Below are positions 1 to 8,585 of a DNA stretch of 64,000 nt, piece by piece. Source of the DNA: Alteromonas halophila (lineage in GTDB: Bacteria; Pseudomonadota; Gammaproteobacteria; Enterobacterales; Alteromonadaceae). The position numbers and the translations under genes are program-made. The stretch covers positions 774,939-838,938 of the forward strand of contig NZ_BMXP01000001.1 in the NCBI RefSeq assembly GCF_014651815.1, read 5' to 3'. Every line of letters begins with the position of its first letter. The stretch's first letter is position 1. Under the pieces are notes generated by a model. The model saw nothing but the letters and a program-made list of their open reading frames with translations. It was not told where the DNA came from and did no database searches.

Positions 1-27
1 CGGGTTCGAGTCCCGTCCGCTCCGCCA
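1..27 (+). tRNA. tRNA-Asp, 3' end only
   Basis: The window opens inside a tRNA. The T-arm (CGGG-TTCGAGT-CCCG) is followed by the acceptor strand CCGCTCC, discriminator G and an encoded CCA. This tail closely matches the 3' end of enterobacterial tRNA-Asp(GUC) as I remember it, with one difference in the acceptor stem. The anticodon is outside the window, so identity rests on the tail. Two small hairpins follow (stem TTTAGCA at 28-34 with 44-50, and TGCCC at 57-61 with 66-70), without a T-run. Confidence 0.75.
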
Positions 28-178
28 TTTAGCAAATTCCTGCTGCTAAATACTAATGCCCAGCCGGGCAACATATAAATACCTTTCAACGTCTGAATTC
101 TGGCCCTGATGTGTTGGCGATATGCGTCGAACACGCTACCATGCGCACACGCAAAAAATACAATATGTCAGAGTGCTC

Positions 179-874
179 ATGCAGGATGTACTGGTCGTTA
201 AGGACCTTTCAAAGACCTACCACGATGGCGAGAACGATACAGATGTTCTTGTTGATGTTTCATTTTCCGTAAGTGCCGGTCAGCAGGTTGCTGTGCTGGG
301 CAGCTCGGGCTCAGGAAAAAGCACATTACTGCACTTGCTGGGCGGCCTCGATTCTCCCTCTGGCGGGGATGTCTGGTTTAAAAATCAACGCTTAAGTGAG
401 ATGTCGTCAAGTCAGCTTGCGACGCTGCGTAACCGCGACATGGGCTTTATCTATCAGTTTCACCATCTGCTGGCAGAATTCAGCGCGCTTGAGAATGTCG
501 CCATGCCACTGATGATTGGTGGCGCGTCCTCGTCCGATGCCAGGGCAAAGGCAAAGGCATTGTTAGACCAGGTGGGGTTATCGCACCGTTTAACGCATTT
601 ACCCTCAGCGTTGTCTGGCGGCGAGCGGCAGCGTGTGGCTATTGCCCGGGCACTGGTTACGCAGCCCTCTTTGGTACTGGCCGATGAGCCAACCGGCAAC
701 CTGGATCATCAGACCGGTGAAGAAGTCTATGCCATGCTTACCCAACTGAGTCAGCAGCACGGCACAACGTTTATAGTCGTAACGCATGACCGTTCGCTTG
801 CCGCCCGCATGGACCGTACGCTGACCATTCAGAACGGGCACCTTACCGATACCGCGAAGGAACACATCACGTGA
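179..874 (+). CDS. lolD: Lipoprotein-releasing ABC transporter, ATPase LolD
   Basis: ATPase that powers release of outer-membrane lipoproteins from the inner membrane to LolA. Walker [10 protein letters not shown] lies at residues 41-49, followed by the ABC signature LSGGERQR and Walker [13 protein letters not shown]. An upstream in-frame ATG at 122 would add 19 residues with no similarity to LolD. The start at 179 gives 231 residues, the usual LolD length, beginning [14 protein letters not shown]. Neither start has a strong ribosome site. The gene overlaps lolE by four bases (GTGA), which suggests coupled translation. No lolC precedes it; the upstream neighbour is the tRNA. Confidence 0.95.
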   Translation: MQDVLVVKDLSKTYHDGENDTDVLVDVSFSVSAGQQVAVLGSSGSGKSTLLHLLGGLDSPSGGDVWFKNQRLSEMSSSQLATLRNRDMGFIYQFHHLLAEFSALENVAMPLMIGGASSSDARAKAKALLDQVGLSHRLTHLPSALSGGERQRVAIARALVTQPSLVLADEPTGNLDHQTGEEVYAMLTQLSQQHGTTFIVVTHDRSLAARMDRTLTIQNGHLTDTAKEHIT

Positions 875-2100
875 AACTTGCATGGCAACTGGCGCGGCGA
901 TTCAGACGGACCCGCCAGAGCGGCTTTTTGTCGTTTATCTCGTTTTCGTCAACGGCGGGCATTGCGCTGGGCTGTTTTGTTCTGATTGTGCTGCTGAGCG
1001 TGATGAATGGTTTTGAGCGGGAGCTTACTCAGCGTATTCTGACATTTATTCCTCACGGAGAGCTCTACAGCGTAGATAACTCTGGTATCGAGCAGTGGCA
1101 GGACGCACAGCAACAACTTAAGGCCGATCCGCGCGTCAAAGACGTTCACCCTTACACCAAAGTGACCGGCATGCTGCAGTTTCGTGGCGATCTGAAAGCC
1201 GTGGAGTTAACCGGTGTGGATAAGACCTCGGCCAAATCGCTGGCGCTGGTCGAGCACATTAGCGACCGTGACTGGTCGGCCTTTGCCAGCCAGCCGGACG
1301 GGGTATTACTGGGGCGCGGTGTGATGGAAAAGCTTGGGGCGTCGCGCGGCGATGCCGTGCAGATCCTGATACCGGTGATAACCGGCGATTTATCCTTTAA
1401 AGCGCCACATACCGTGACACTGCGTGTTGCAGGTGAAATAACTGTTGGCGGTGAGCTGGATAATTCTGTTGGCGTAATGCATCTGGCGAAAGCATCAGGT
1501 GAGTCAGGTATTATTTCAGGCGCACAGGGACTGCGTCTTACTCTGCATGATCCCTTCAGTGCGCCGCAAACCCTGCGTGATATTGGCTACGCATTTCCGC
1601 AACCGGTATATATGTCTGACTGGACACGTACACAGGGGCATTTATATCAGGATATTCAGCTGGTAAGAGTGGTGGTGTACATCGCGCTGACGCTGGTTAT
1701 CGCTGTGGCCTGTTTCAATATTGTGTCATCGCTGGTGATGGCAGTACGGGAAAAACAAAGTGCCATTGCCATACTCAAAACCATGGGCGCACAGGATAGC
1801 CTTATTCGCCAGGCATTTATGCTGCAGGGCATGATCAACGGCGTGACCGGAATTGTCATTGGCACCAGTGGCGCATTGTTAATAGCGCCAAACCTGTCGG
1901 CCATTGTGGCTACCATTGAAGCATGGCTGGGCGTGACGCTGTTATCCGGAGATATCTACTTTATCAACTTCCTGCCATCGCAGCTTGAAGCGCTTGATGT
2001 GGTTTTAACGGTAGTGATTGCCTTTATACTGAGTGTACTGGCAACTTTGTATCCGGCGCAGCGGGCAGTACGTATTGAGCCTGCCAGGGCGCTAAATTAA
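871..2100 (+). CDS. lolE: Lipoprotein-releasing system permease (LolE type)
   Basis: Inner-membrane FtsX-like permease, 409 residues, that partners LolD in sorting lipoproteins. It starts with GTG inside the lolD stop. The layout is classic: an N-terminal membrane helix (about residues 25-48, followed by the MNGFEREL segment seen in LolE), a large periplasmic domain (about 50-265), then three C-terminal helices. Segments such as VACFNIVSSLVMAV and SGDIYFINFLPSQLE resemble enterobacterial LolE more than LolC as I recall them. With no second permease gene in the operon, it may work as a homodimer (LolF-like) or pair with a LolC encoded elsewhere. Confidence 0.9.
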   Translation: MKLAWQLARRFRRTRQSGFLSFISFSSTAGIALGCFVLIVLLSVMNGFERELTQRILTFIPHGELYSVDNSGIEQWQDAQQQLKADPRVKDVHPYTKVTGMLQFRGDLKAVELTGVDKTSAKSLALVEHISDRDWSAFASQPDGVLLGRGVMEKLGASRGDAVQILIPVITGDLSFKAPHTVTLRVAGEITVGGELDNSVGVMHLAKASGESGIISGAQGLRLTLHDPFSAPQTLRDIGYAFPQPVYMSDWTRTQGHLYQDIQLVRVVVYIALTLVIAVACFNIVSSLVMAVREKQSAIAILKTMGAQDSLIRQAFMLQGMINGVTGIVIGTSGALLIAPNLSAIVATIEAWLGVTLLSGDIYFINFLPSQLEALDVVLTVVIAFILSVLATLYPAQRAVRIEPARALN

Positions 2101-2897
2101 CTTAAGGGCACGGGTGCGGCAGGCTGAGACGCGTCCGGCCACAGATGGCGTAACTGCTGATTAAAACGTGAAATATCCCCACTGCTGTAGAAGCGGGCTG
2201 TGCCGGCGTTTACTAATGTGTTGAGCTGCATTGTCTGCGTCAGGCGATGCTGCACCTGCTTGGCCACCGCAGGCTCGGTGCGCACGATGGTAACGTCTGG
2301 CCCGGCAATGTCGGCGATAAGGTCGGCGATAAAATTATAATGTGTGCAGCCAAGCACCAGCGTGTCAGCCCCCTGGTCGAAGAGTGGCTGAATATAGCGG
2401 GTAAGCATTTCACGCATGGGCAGCCCGTCCAGCTCCAGTGTTTCTATCTGGGGAACCAGTTGCGGACAAGGTTGCAGGATCACCTTTGCCTGTCCGGCAA
2501 AGCGCTGGCGTAAACTGTCGAAGGCTGGTGTAAGCAGAGTACGCGGGGTGGCAAGCACGCCCACTACACCCGTTTTACTGGCCAGAACCGCCGGTTTGAC
2601 ACCAGGCTCAACGCCGAAAACCGGCAACGGACAGTCTGCCCGCAGCCTGCCAATTGCCGCCGTAGTTGCCGTATTGCACGCCACCACAATGGCTTTCACC
2701 TGACAGGACAGCAAGTGCTGGGTAATGGCTTGCATACGCTGGTAAATATACGTATCGGTTTTATCGCCATAGGGCGCATGGCCGCTGTCGGCAACATAAA
2801 TAAGCGATTCACTGGGCAGCAATTCACGGATTGCCCGGGCCACCGACAAACCGCCGATACCCGAATCAAAAATGCCGATCGGCTGAGAATTCGTCAT
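2097..2897 (-). CDS. murI: Glutamate racemase
   Basis: Makes D-glutamate for peptidoglycan from L-glutamate, without cofactor. The protein has 266 residues. It opens with GIFDSGIGGLSV and carries the two catalytic cysteines in VACNTATT (C74) and LGCTHYNF (C184). The gene is convergent with lolE and the two stop codons overlap in the palindrome TTAA, so there is no room for a terminator between them. The C-terminal tail (ASQPAAPVPLS) is Pro/Ala-rich and variable in the family. Confidence 0.95.
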   Translation of the reverse strand: MTNSQPIGIFDSGIGGLSVARAIRELLPSESLIYVADSGHAPYGDKTDTYIYQRMQAITQHLLSCQVKAIVVACNTATTAAIGRLRADCPLPVFGVEPGVKPAVLASKTGVVGVLATPRTLLTPAFDSLRQRFAGQAKVILQPCPQLVPQIETLELDGLPMREMLTRYIQPLFDQGADTLVLGCTHYNFIADLIADIAGPDVTIVRTEPAVAKQVQHRLTQTMQLNTLVNAGTARFYSSGDISRFNQQLRHLWPDASQPAAPVPLS

Positions 2898-2950
2898 AAC
2901 CTACCCATTACAATTTCAGGGCGGCAAAAATAGCATATTTTAATTCTGTT

Positions 2951-3116
2951 TTTTTAGCTAACGCTAAAAATTTGCTAGTACAGCGAAAGACATCACTGCG
3001 GCGAACGACGTAACACGTCATTGCGTCGAACGCCGCAATCCACCTGGTTCCGTTACACCGGTAAACGCTATAACACGTTAATAACAACATGTGGGAGGCC
3101 CCGGCCTGCGCCGGGG
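2951..3116. repeat. Structured intergenic region with several inverted repeats
   Basis: Between murI and the symporter gene lie three inverted repeats. TTTTTAGC-taac-GCTAAAAA spans 2951-2970. A nested structure follows, with TGCGGCG (2997-3003) pairing CGCCGCA (3031-3037) around an inner GACGT-aac-ACGTC (3007-3019). CCCCGGC-ctgc-GCCGGGG spans 3099-3116. The last could serve as a terminator for the symporter, which ends at 3155 on the minus strand, although it has no T-run. The octamer TAACACGT occurs twice (3011 and 3071). No gene is visible here. Confidence 0.55.
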
Positions 3117-3154
3117 TGATGATAGATTCAATAGGCGTGATTCAATACCGGCTG

Positions 3155-4501
3155 TCAGGCATTTTTGTCAAAATGCTCAAAGTCGACGTCTTCTTCTGAC
3201 TCACCGGCACTGGGGTTATTAAAGACATCCTCATCCAGTTCCCCTTCGCTTTTGGCAATCACCAGCGACACCATGCAGTCACCGGTAATATTAACGGCCG
3301 TGCGGGTCATATCCAGCAGGCGATCTACACCAATAATAAGCGCAATGCCTTCTACCGGCAGGTTCACCTGCTGCAGCACCATGGCCAGCATGATAAGACC
3401 AACCCCCGGCACACCAGCGGTGCCCACAGAGGCGAGGGTAGCTGTCAGCACCACCATCAGGTAGTCGCCCAGGGTTAAATCGACGGCATACACCTGTGCG
3501 ATAAATACGGTGGCCACGCCCTGCATAATCGCGGTGCCATCCATGTTAATGGTGGCGCCTAATGGCAGGGTGAATGATGATACAGAATTACCCACACCCA
3601 GCTTATTACGTGCTGTTTCCATGGTGACAGGCAGCGTTGCACTGCTGCTGGATGTGGAGAAGGCAAACAGCGCTGCGTCACGCATCTTTTTAAACAGCGT
3701 AACCGGGCTTAATCCCGTCAGTGTTTTAAGCAAAACGGAGTAGGTCAACAAGCCGTGCAGTAGCAGCACAATCACGACCAGGAAGAAGTATTTGGCGAGA
3801 CTGAAGATAGTGTCGGCACCAATGGTCGCGAATAGTTTTGCCATCAGCACAAATACACCATAGGGCGCCAGGTTCATAATGATGGTAACCAGACGCATGA
3901 TGACGGTATTAATATCTTCAAAGAAGTCGCTGAGCCGCTTACCGGCGTCCCCGGTCATTGCCATGGCAATGCCGAATAATACGGCAAATACGATGATCTG
4001 CAGCATATTGCCTTCGGCCATCGAGTTGATGGGGTTAGAAGGGAACATGTTTACAATCACCTCAGAAAGACTGGGTGGCGTTTCTGCTTCGAAAGCGTTT
4101 TCAGTACTTAAATCCAGTCCTTCGCCGGGCGAAACCAGCAAACCCAGACTCATGGCCAGCGATATGGCTATGGCCGTTGTGACAACATACATGCCGACTG
4201 ATTTTGCACCTAGCCGGCCCAGCTTACTGGGCTCAGACAATGTACTGGTGCCACAGATGAGCGAGACAAACACCAGCGGCACCACCAGCATCTTCAGGCT
4301 GGCAATAAAAATCTGGCCAATAGTTGAAAATATACCTTCTATGAGAACAGCATACGTGGAAACCTCGAAACCAAATATCGAAAAGGTTAAATCTCCGCTA
4401 TCATCAAATAGCAATTGGAGCAACGCACCAATAATGATTCCGGCAACCATGCCGATAAAAATTCTGGTGGTTAGACTATATTTATGTGCAGATTGTGACA
4501 T
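3155..4501 (-). CDS. Dicarboxylate/amino-acid:cation symporter (DAACS, GltP/DctA family)
   Basis: Sodium- or proton-coupled uptake of acidic amino acids or dicarboxylates, 448 residues, inner membrane. The family's landmarks are present in order: the serine-rich hairpin STSSSSATLP (282-291), the TM7 motif NMDGT (319-323), the second hairpin around ASVGTAGVPGVG, and TM8 LDMTRTAVNITGD. In TM8, D397 and R400 match the archaeal GltPh residues that bind the substrate amino and side-chain carboxylate groups, so an acidic substrate is likely. The C-terminus is long and very acidic. Substrate choice among glutamate, aspartate and C4-dicarboxylates cannot be fixed from sequence. Confidence 0.9.
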   Translation of the reverse strand: MSQSAHKYSLTTRIFIGMVAGIIIGALLQLLFDDSGDLTFSIFGFEVSTYAVLIEGIFSTIGQIFIASLKMLVVPLVFVSLICGTSTLSEPSKLGRLGAKSVGMYVVTTAIAISLAMSLGLLVSPGEGLDLSTENAFEAETPPSLSEVIVNMFPSNPINSMAEGNMLQIIVFAVLFGIAMAMTGDAGKRLSDFFEDINTVIMRLVTIIMNLAPYGVFVLMAKLFATIGADTIFSLAKYFFLVVIVLLLHGLLTYSVLLKTLTGLSPVTLFKKMRDAALFAFSTSSSSATLPVTMETARNKLGVGNSVSSFTLPLGATINMDGTAIMQGVATVFIAQVYAVDLTLGDYLMVVLTATLASVGTAGVPGVGLIMLAMVLQQVNLPVEGIALIIGVDRLLDMTRTAVNITGDCMVSLVIAKSEGELDEDVFNNPSAGESEEDVDFEHFDKNA

Positions 4502-4615
4502 GAATATTCCCTGAGCCTGTTTTTATTATTTATAGCCGGGGTAGTGTGCCAGATTCTTGTTTTTTTTAAACGTTAAACGTCCTATTTGTTAACAAAAAGA
4601 GGTTCAGGATTGATT

Positions 4616-6814
4616 ATGCGTGGATTGGTAAAGACGCTGACGCTGTTTGGCGCAATCATGCTGTTAGTAGCCTGCGGCGGCGGAGGCTCGGTGTCACGGG
4701 ATGATACCGGAGGTGATAATGACGGTGGAAACGATGACCCGGCTGTTTCTGTCACACTGCAAATGGAAGATAATGACGGCAATACAGACCGCAACCTGAG
4801 CATCGACAACCCGCTGTTCATTGTGGCCACGGTAACCGACGAAAGTGGCGACCCGGTAACTGACACACTGGTAAGTTTCACGATCAGTGAGCCGACTCTG
4901 GCGGAGTTTACTAACGATACAGGTACAGCCAGAACTAACGACGAGGGCATTGCGCGCCTGGGGATCACGGTTGGCAGTTCCGCCGGTGATGGCCAGATTA
5001 CCGCCACGCTGCCCGGTGGCGAGACCGGCAGTACCACATTCACGTCAACAGGCAGCGGAAGCGGTGGGATCCAGCCTTCTACTCTGCAGCTGTATGCCAG
5101 CTCTGTTCAGCTGCCCTCGAGTGGTTCAGATCAAGTTGAGCTTATCGCCGTGGTGAAAAACGCGCAAAGCGTGCTTATGGAAGGGGTCGAAGTGAGCTTT
5201 TCTGCCAACAATAATGCCGGAGTCGAGCTGCAGCTCAACCAGCCCGTAACCGCGGCCGATGGCACCGCGCGGGCCATCCTGACCACCCAGAATAACGCCG
5301 CCAACCGCACGGTTACCGTCACAGCGCAAACCGGTACCCTGACGCAGTCGGTTAACGTCAATGTGTTCGGCACAGAAGTGACGATCAACGGCACCAGCTC
5401 GGTTATTCTGAACGACAGTGTGCAATACACGCTGCGGGTGCAGGACTCAGACGGTGTGGCGATCCCTAATCAGGAAATTGCGTTAAGCGCTGCCAATGGG
5501 AGTCTGGCTTCGTCGACTGTGGTAACTGGCGCAGATGGTCAGGCAAACGTAACCTACACGGCCACAACGGCGGGTGCAGATACTATCACTGCGTCGGCAC
5601 TAAACGCTGAGGCCAGTTTCTCACTGACCGTGCAGCAGGATGAATTCAGCTTTACGACGGCACCGACAGATGAAGTACCGCTTAACCAGGATACTGAAGT
5701 GGCCGTAACCTGGAACCAGAATGGCAACCCGCTGGTCAACGGCGACGTCACCTTTTCTACCTCGCGCGGCGAGATTGTGGGCAGTGCCAGTACCTCCACT
5801 GACAGCAATGGCCGGGCCGCCTTTACATTGCGTTCTGACAATGCCGGTCTGGCAGCCATCACGGCCACAGGCTACGACAGCAATGGCAACGAAGTGGTTA
5901 CCGCACGGCTTGATATTGAGTTTATCGCAACGGTGCCGGATACCATTATTGCGGATGCCACGCCGGATTTGATTGGTCCTGACGGCCAGACCAGTACCAT
6001 TACTGCCATTGTGCGTGATGACGATGGCAACCTGGTTAAAAATGCTGTGGTGACCTTTAATGTTAATGACACCAGCACGGGCTCGATTTCGCCTTCGCAG
6101 TCAACCACTGACAGCAACGGTGTCGCCTCAACTGTGTTTACCTCTGGCGCAGTCACCAGTCAGGATGCGGTGGTCATTACGGCAGCAATCTCCGGCAACC
6201 CGGCCATCAGTGATGATGTCTTACTCACAGTCGGTAATCGGGCGTTTGATATATCGATAGGAACCGGAAATATTATCAACTCGCCAGACAATGCGACCTA
6301 TATGAAAGAGTTTGCGGTCTTTGTTACAGATTCTGTAGGTAATCCGATCCGTGGGGTGGATCTCACAGCTTCAGTAACCCCGGTCAAGTTTGCTAACGGT
6401 GGGGTTTATTTCGAAGGAGGCTGGAGCTGGAACGGTGAGGTATGGCAGCCAGCATATACTTCGATCTGTAGCAATGAAGACAAAAACGCCAATGGAATTC
6501 TGGATCCAGGTGAAGATAACAATGGTGACAATGAGCTGTCGCCAGGCATTGTCGGTACTATCAGTTTCGCGGGTGATGCCGTGACGGATGATAACGGTCA
6601 GGCTGTTGTTGAAGTCCGCTATCCGCGTGCCTATGCGGCGTTTTACAACTCGGTTATAAAGGTTTTCGCTCAATCTACGGGCAGCGAAGCCAGCGCCTCC
6701 ATCAATTATACCTATGCTGCGGCAGCGGATGATTTGGAGGACGAAGCATCACCGCCGCCATCAAGTCCGTTTAACAACCCTCCAAGGGCCTGTGAACCAC
6801 CTGTCGCTGATTAA
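4616..6814 (+). CDS. Ig-like (Big_1/invasin-type) repeat lipoprotein
   Basis: Likely an outer-membrane lipoprotein of 732 residues with a beta-sandwich rod. The start at 4616 has AGGA six bases upstream; a TTG ten codons earlier is less likely. The signal peptide ends in lipobox LVAC (Cys20), followed by a Gly/Asp-rich linker. From about residue 50 to 550 there are five Ig-like repeats of about 95 residues, each ending in a motif like D-x-x-G-x-A (NDEGIA, ADGTA, ADGQA, DSNGRA, DSNGVA). A divergent sixth unit (about 550-700) contains an Asp/Asn-rich, possibly calcium-binding loop (DKNANGILDPGEDNNGDNE). No beta-barrel or LPXTG-like anchor is seen. It could be an adhesin or a surface stalk; the function is unknown. 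Confidence 0.8.
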   Translation: MRGLVKTLTLFGAIMLLVACGGGGSVSRDDTGGDNDGGNDDPAVSVTLQMEDNDGNTDRNLSIDNPLFIVATVTDESGDPVTDTLVSFTISEPTLAEFTNDTGTARTNDEGIARLGITVGSSAGDGQITATLPGGETGSTTFTSTGSGSGGIQPSTLQLYASSVQLPSSGSDQVELIAVVKNAQSVLMEGVEVSFSANNNAGVELQLNQPVTAADGTARAILTTQNNAANRTVTVTAQTGTLTQSVNVNVFGTEVTINGTSSVILNDSVQYTLRVQDSDGVAIPNQEIALSAANGSLASSTVVTGADGQANVTYTATTAGADTITASALNAEASFSLTVQQDEFSFTTAPTDEVPLNQDTEVAVTWNQNGNPLVNGDVTFSTSRGEIVGSASTSTDSNGRAAFTLRSDNAGLAAITATGYDSNGNEVVTARLDIEFIATVPDTIIADATPDLIGPDGQTSTITAIVRDDDGNLVKNAVVTFNVNDTSTGSISPSQSTTDSNGVASTVFTSGAVTSQDAVVITAAISGNPAISDDVLLTVGNRAFDISIGTGNIINSPDNATYMKEFAVFVTDSVGNPIRGVDLTASVTPVKFANGGVYFEGGWSWNGEVWQPAYTSICSNEDKNANGILDPGEDNNGDNELSPGIVGTISFAGDAVTDDNGQAVVEVRYPRAYAAFYNSVIKVFAQSTGSEASASINYTYAAAADDLEDEASPPPSSPFNNPPRACEPPVAD

Positions 6815-6837
6815 GCAGATGGTTTGATGGCAAATGT

Positions 6838-6867
6838 AAAAAAGCCCGGTAGATTACCGGGCTTTTG
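6838..6867. terminator. Bidirectional rho-independent terminator
   Basis: The hairpin AAAGCCCGGT-agatt-ACCGGGCTTT is flanked by A-rich sequence on the left and TTTTGTGTTT on the right. It lies between the convergent Ig-repeat lipoprotein gene and astB and can serve both. Confidence 0.9.
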
Positions 6868-6890
6868 TGTTTAATTTAACTCCAGCTTTC

Positions 6891-8231
6891 TTAATCCTGC
6901 TGGAACGGGTAAACAGAGCCCAGCTTAAGTAACTGTGTGAGTTCATCAAGTGCTGTGCGCGACTCAGTCAGCAGTTGTGGATCGCGCAGTGCGTCTTCGG
7001 TTAACTCGTCACGGTAGTGTTTGTCCACCCAGGCGTTGAGCCTGGCAAACTGCGCATCATTAATCAGTGTGTTGGGGTTCACCGCCTTTACTTCCTGCTC
7101 TGCCAGTGCCACACGCAAGCGCAGACACGCGGGGCCACCGCCGTTTCGCATGCTTTGCTTAACATCAAAGTAGTTGACAGACTTGATAGGCGTTGACTGC
7201 GTAACCAGCTTATCCAGATAGGTGCTGACAGCAGTATTGTCGCGGCACTCAGTCGGCGCAATGATGGTCATATTGCCATCTGGCAATGTCACGATCTGGG
7301 TGTTGAACAGATAGGTGGTGACTGCGTCCTGAATCGATACATCGCTGGTTTTTACTTCTACAAAATGCAGGTCACCGTCGCCGAACTTGGCGCGAATTTC
7401 ATCCAGCGCACGTTGTTTCTCGTGAAAGGCCTGCTCATGGAAAAACAGGACGTTCTGGTTGCCAACGGCGATAACATCGTTATGAAACACGCCCTGATCA
7501 ATGACATCCGGGTTTTGCTGAATGTAAACGACACCGTCGTCATCAAGACCGTGCAGGCGGGCGATAGCCTGACTGGCTTCCAGGGTCTGACGGGCAGGGT
7601 ACCTGGTTGGCTGCGGCTTGCTGCTGTCAAACGCATGGCGACCGTACACAAACAGCTCCAGACCCGCATGCCCGTAATCACTGCACAGACGGGTATGGTT
7701 TGCAGCACCTTCATCACCAAAGTGTTCGTTATCCGGCAGGTGGGTGTGGTGAGCAAAATACTTGTCATCAGCAAACGTCGACTTGAGGATGCGGCCTGTT
7801 ACTTCTGGTTCCAGCGAACGGTGGAACTTGTTAGTCAGGTTGGCCGGTGTAAAGTGGACGCGGCCATCGGCAGTATCGGCACTCGGTGATACCGTCGCGG
7901 CGTTGGCTGTCCACATGCTTGACGCTGAACAACACGCCAAAAAGACTTCTCTGGACTGCTTCGCGGCACGCTCAAGCACAGTGGCATCTGAGCCGGTAAA
8001 ACCGAGACGGCGAAGTGTTGCGATGTCCGGGCGCTCCTGCGGTGCCAGTACGCCCTGTACCAGACCCATATCTGCAAGGGCCTTCATTTTTGAGAGCCCC
8101 TGCTTGGCGGCCTGCTTCGGGCTGCTGATTGCATTGGCGTTATTCAAAGAGGCAACGTTACCGAACGATAACCCGGCATAATTGTGGGTTGGCCCGACCA
8201 GGCCATCAAAATTTACTTCGACTTGCTTCAT
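6891..8231 (-). CDS. astB: N-succinylarginine dihydrolase
   Basis: Second enzyme of the arginine succinyltransferase (AST) catabolic pathway: N2-succinylarginine to N2-succinylornithine, CO2 and ammonia. The length (446 residues) and opening ([17 protein letters not shown]) are those of AstB, a member of the amidinotransferase (pentein) fold. The conserved [13 protein letters not shown] contains the presumed nucleophilic cysteine, and [12 protein letters not shown] a conserved histidine. An AGAGGGA ribosome site precedes the start. It stands alone here, while astA, astD, astC and astE are not in the window. In many relatives astB is also unlinked from the rest. Confidence 0.96.
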   Translation of the reverse strand: MKQVEVNFDGLVGPTHNYAGLSFGNVASLNNANAISSPKQAAKQGLSKMKALADMGLVQGVLAPQERPDIATLRRLGFTGSDATVLERAAKQSREVFLACCSASSMWTANAATVSPSADTADGRVHFTPANLTNKFHRSLEPEVTGRILKSTFADDKYFAHHTHLPDNEHFGDEGAANHTRLCSDYGHAGLELFVYGRHAFDSSKPQPTRYPARQTLEASQAIARLHGLDDDGVVYIQQNPDVIDQGVFHNDVIAVGNQNVLFFHEQAFHEKQRALDEIRAKFGDGDLHFVEVKTSDVSIQDAVTTYLFNTQIVTLPDGNMTIIAPTECRDNTAVSTYLDKLVTQSTPIKSVNYFDVKQSMRNGGGPACLRLRVALAEQEVKAVNPNTLINDAQFARLNAWVDKHYRDELTEDALRDPQLLTESRTALDELTQLLKLGSVYPFQQD

Positions 8232-8585
8232 AGTGTCCCTCTGTCAGTTATACGGCGGACAGACATGTCTGAATAACACTGAAAGCGCAAAATCCGCTTC
8301 ACAAATGGCAAAAATTCAGGCACTTTGCCCCACGCAGACGGTGTGGAATGAGCGGCATTATACGGGTTTTATGTGGCTTGCCAATCGCGGCGGTTAAAAA
8401 GTGAACAGGTTTCGTGCAGCAAAAAGGCAAGTGAGAGAATAACTATTAAGAAGATCTTGTTTTCCATTCACTTTGTAGATATATGTTAAAAAAGCATGGG
8501 CGCTGCACAGCCGCTATTTCACCGCCCCTTCACTCACGCGTTGGCTAATTTAGTCCTTAAAAATCAATAGGTTTAGTTCAATTTT
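8232..8585. other. Divergent astB/topA intergenic region
   Basis: About 350 bases without a gene. It should hold the promoters of astB (minus) and topA (plus). Apart from the candidate topA promoter listed separately I see no clear operator. I could not recognise a convincing ArgR box near astB. Confidence 0.5.
8457..8485 (+). promoter_or_regulatory. Candidate sigma-70 promoter for topA
   Basis: TTGTTT (8457-8462) and TATATG (8480-8485) are separated by 17 bases, about 100 bases before the topA start. It was recognised by eye only. Confidence 0.4.
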
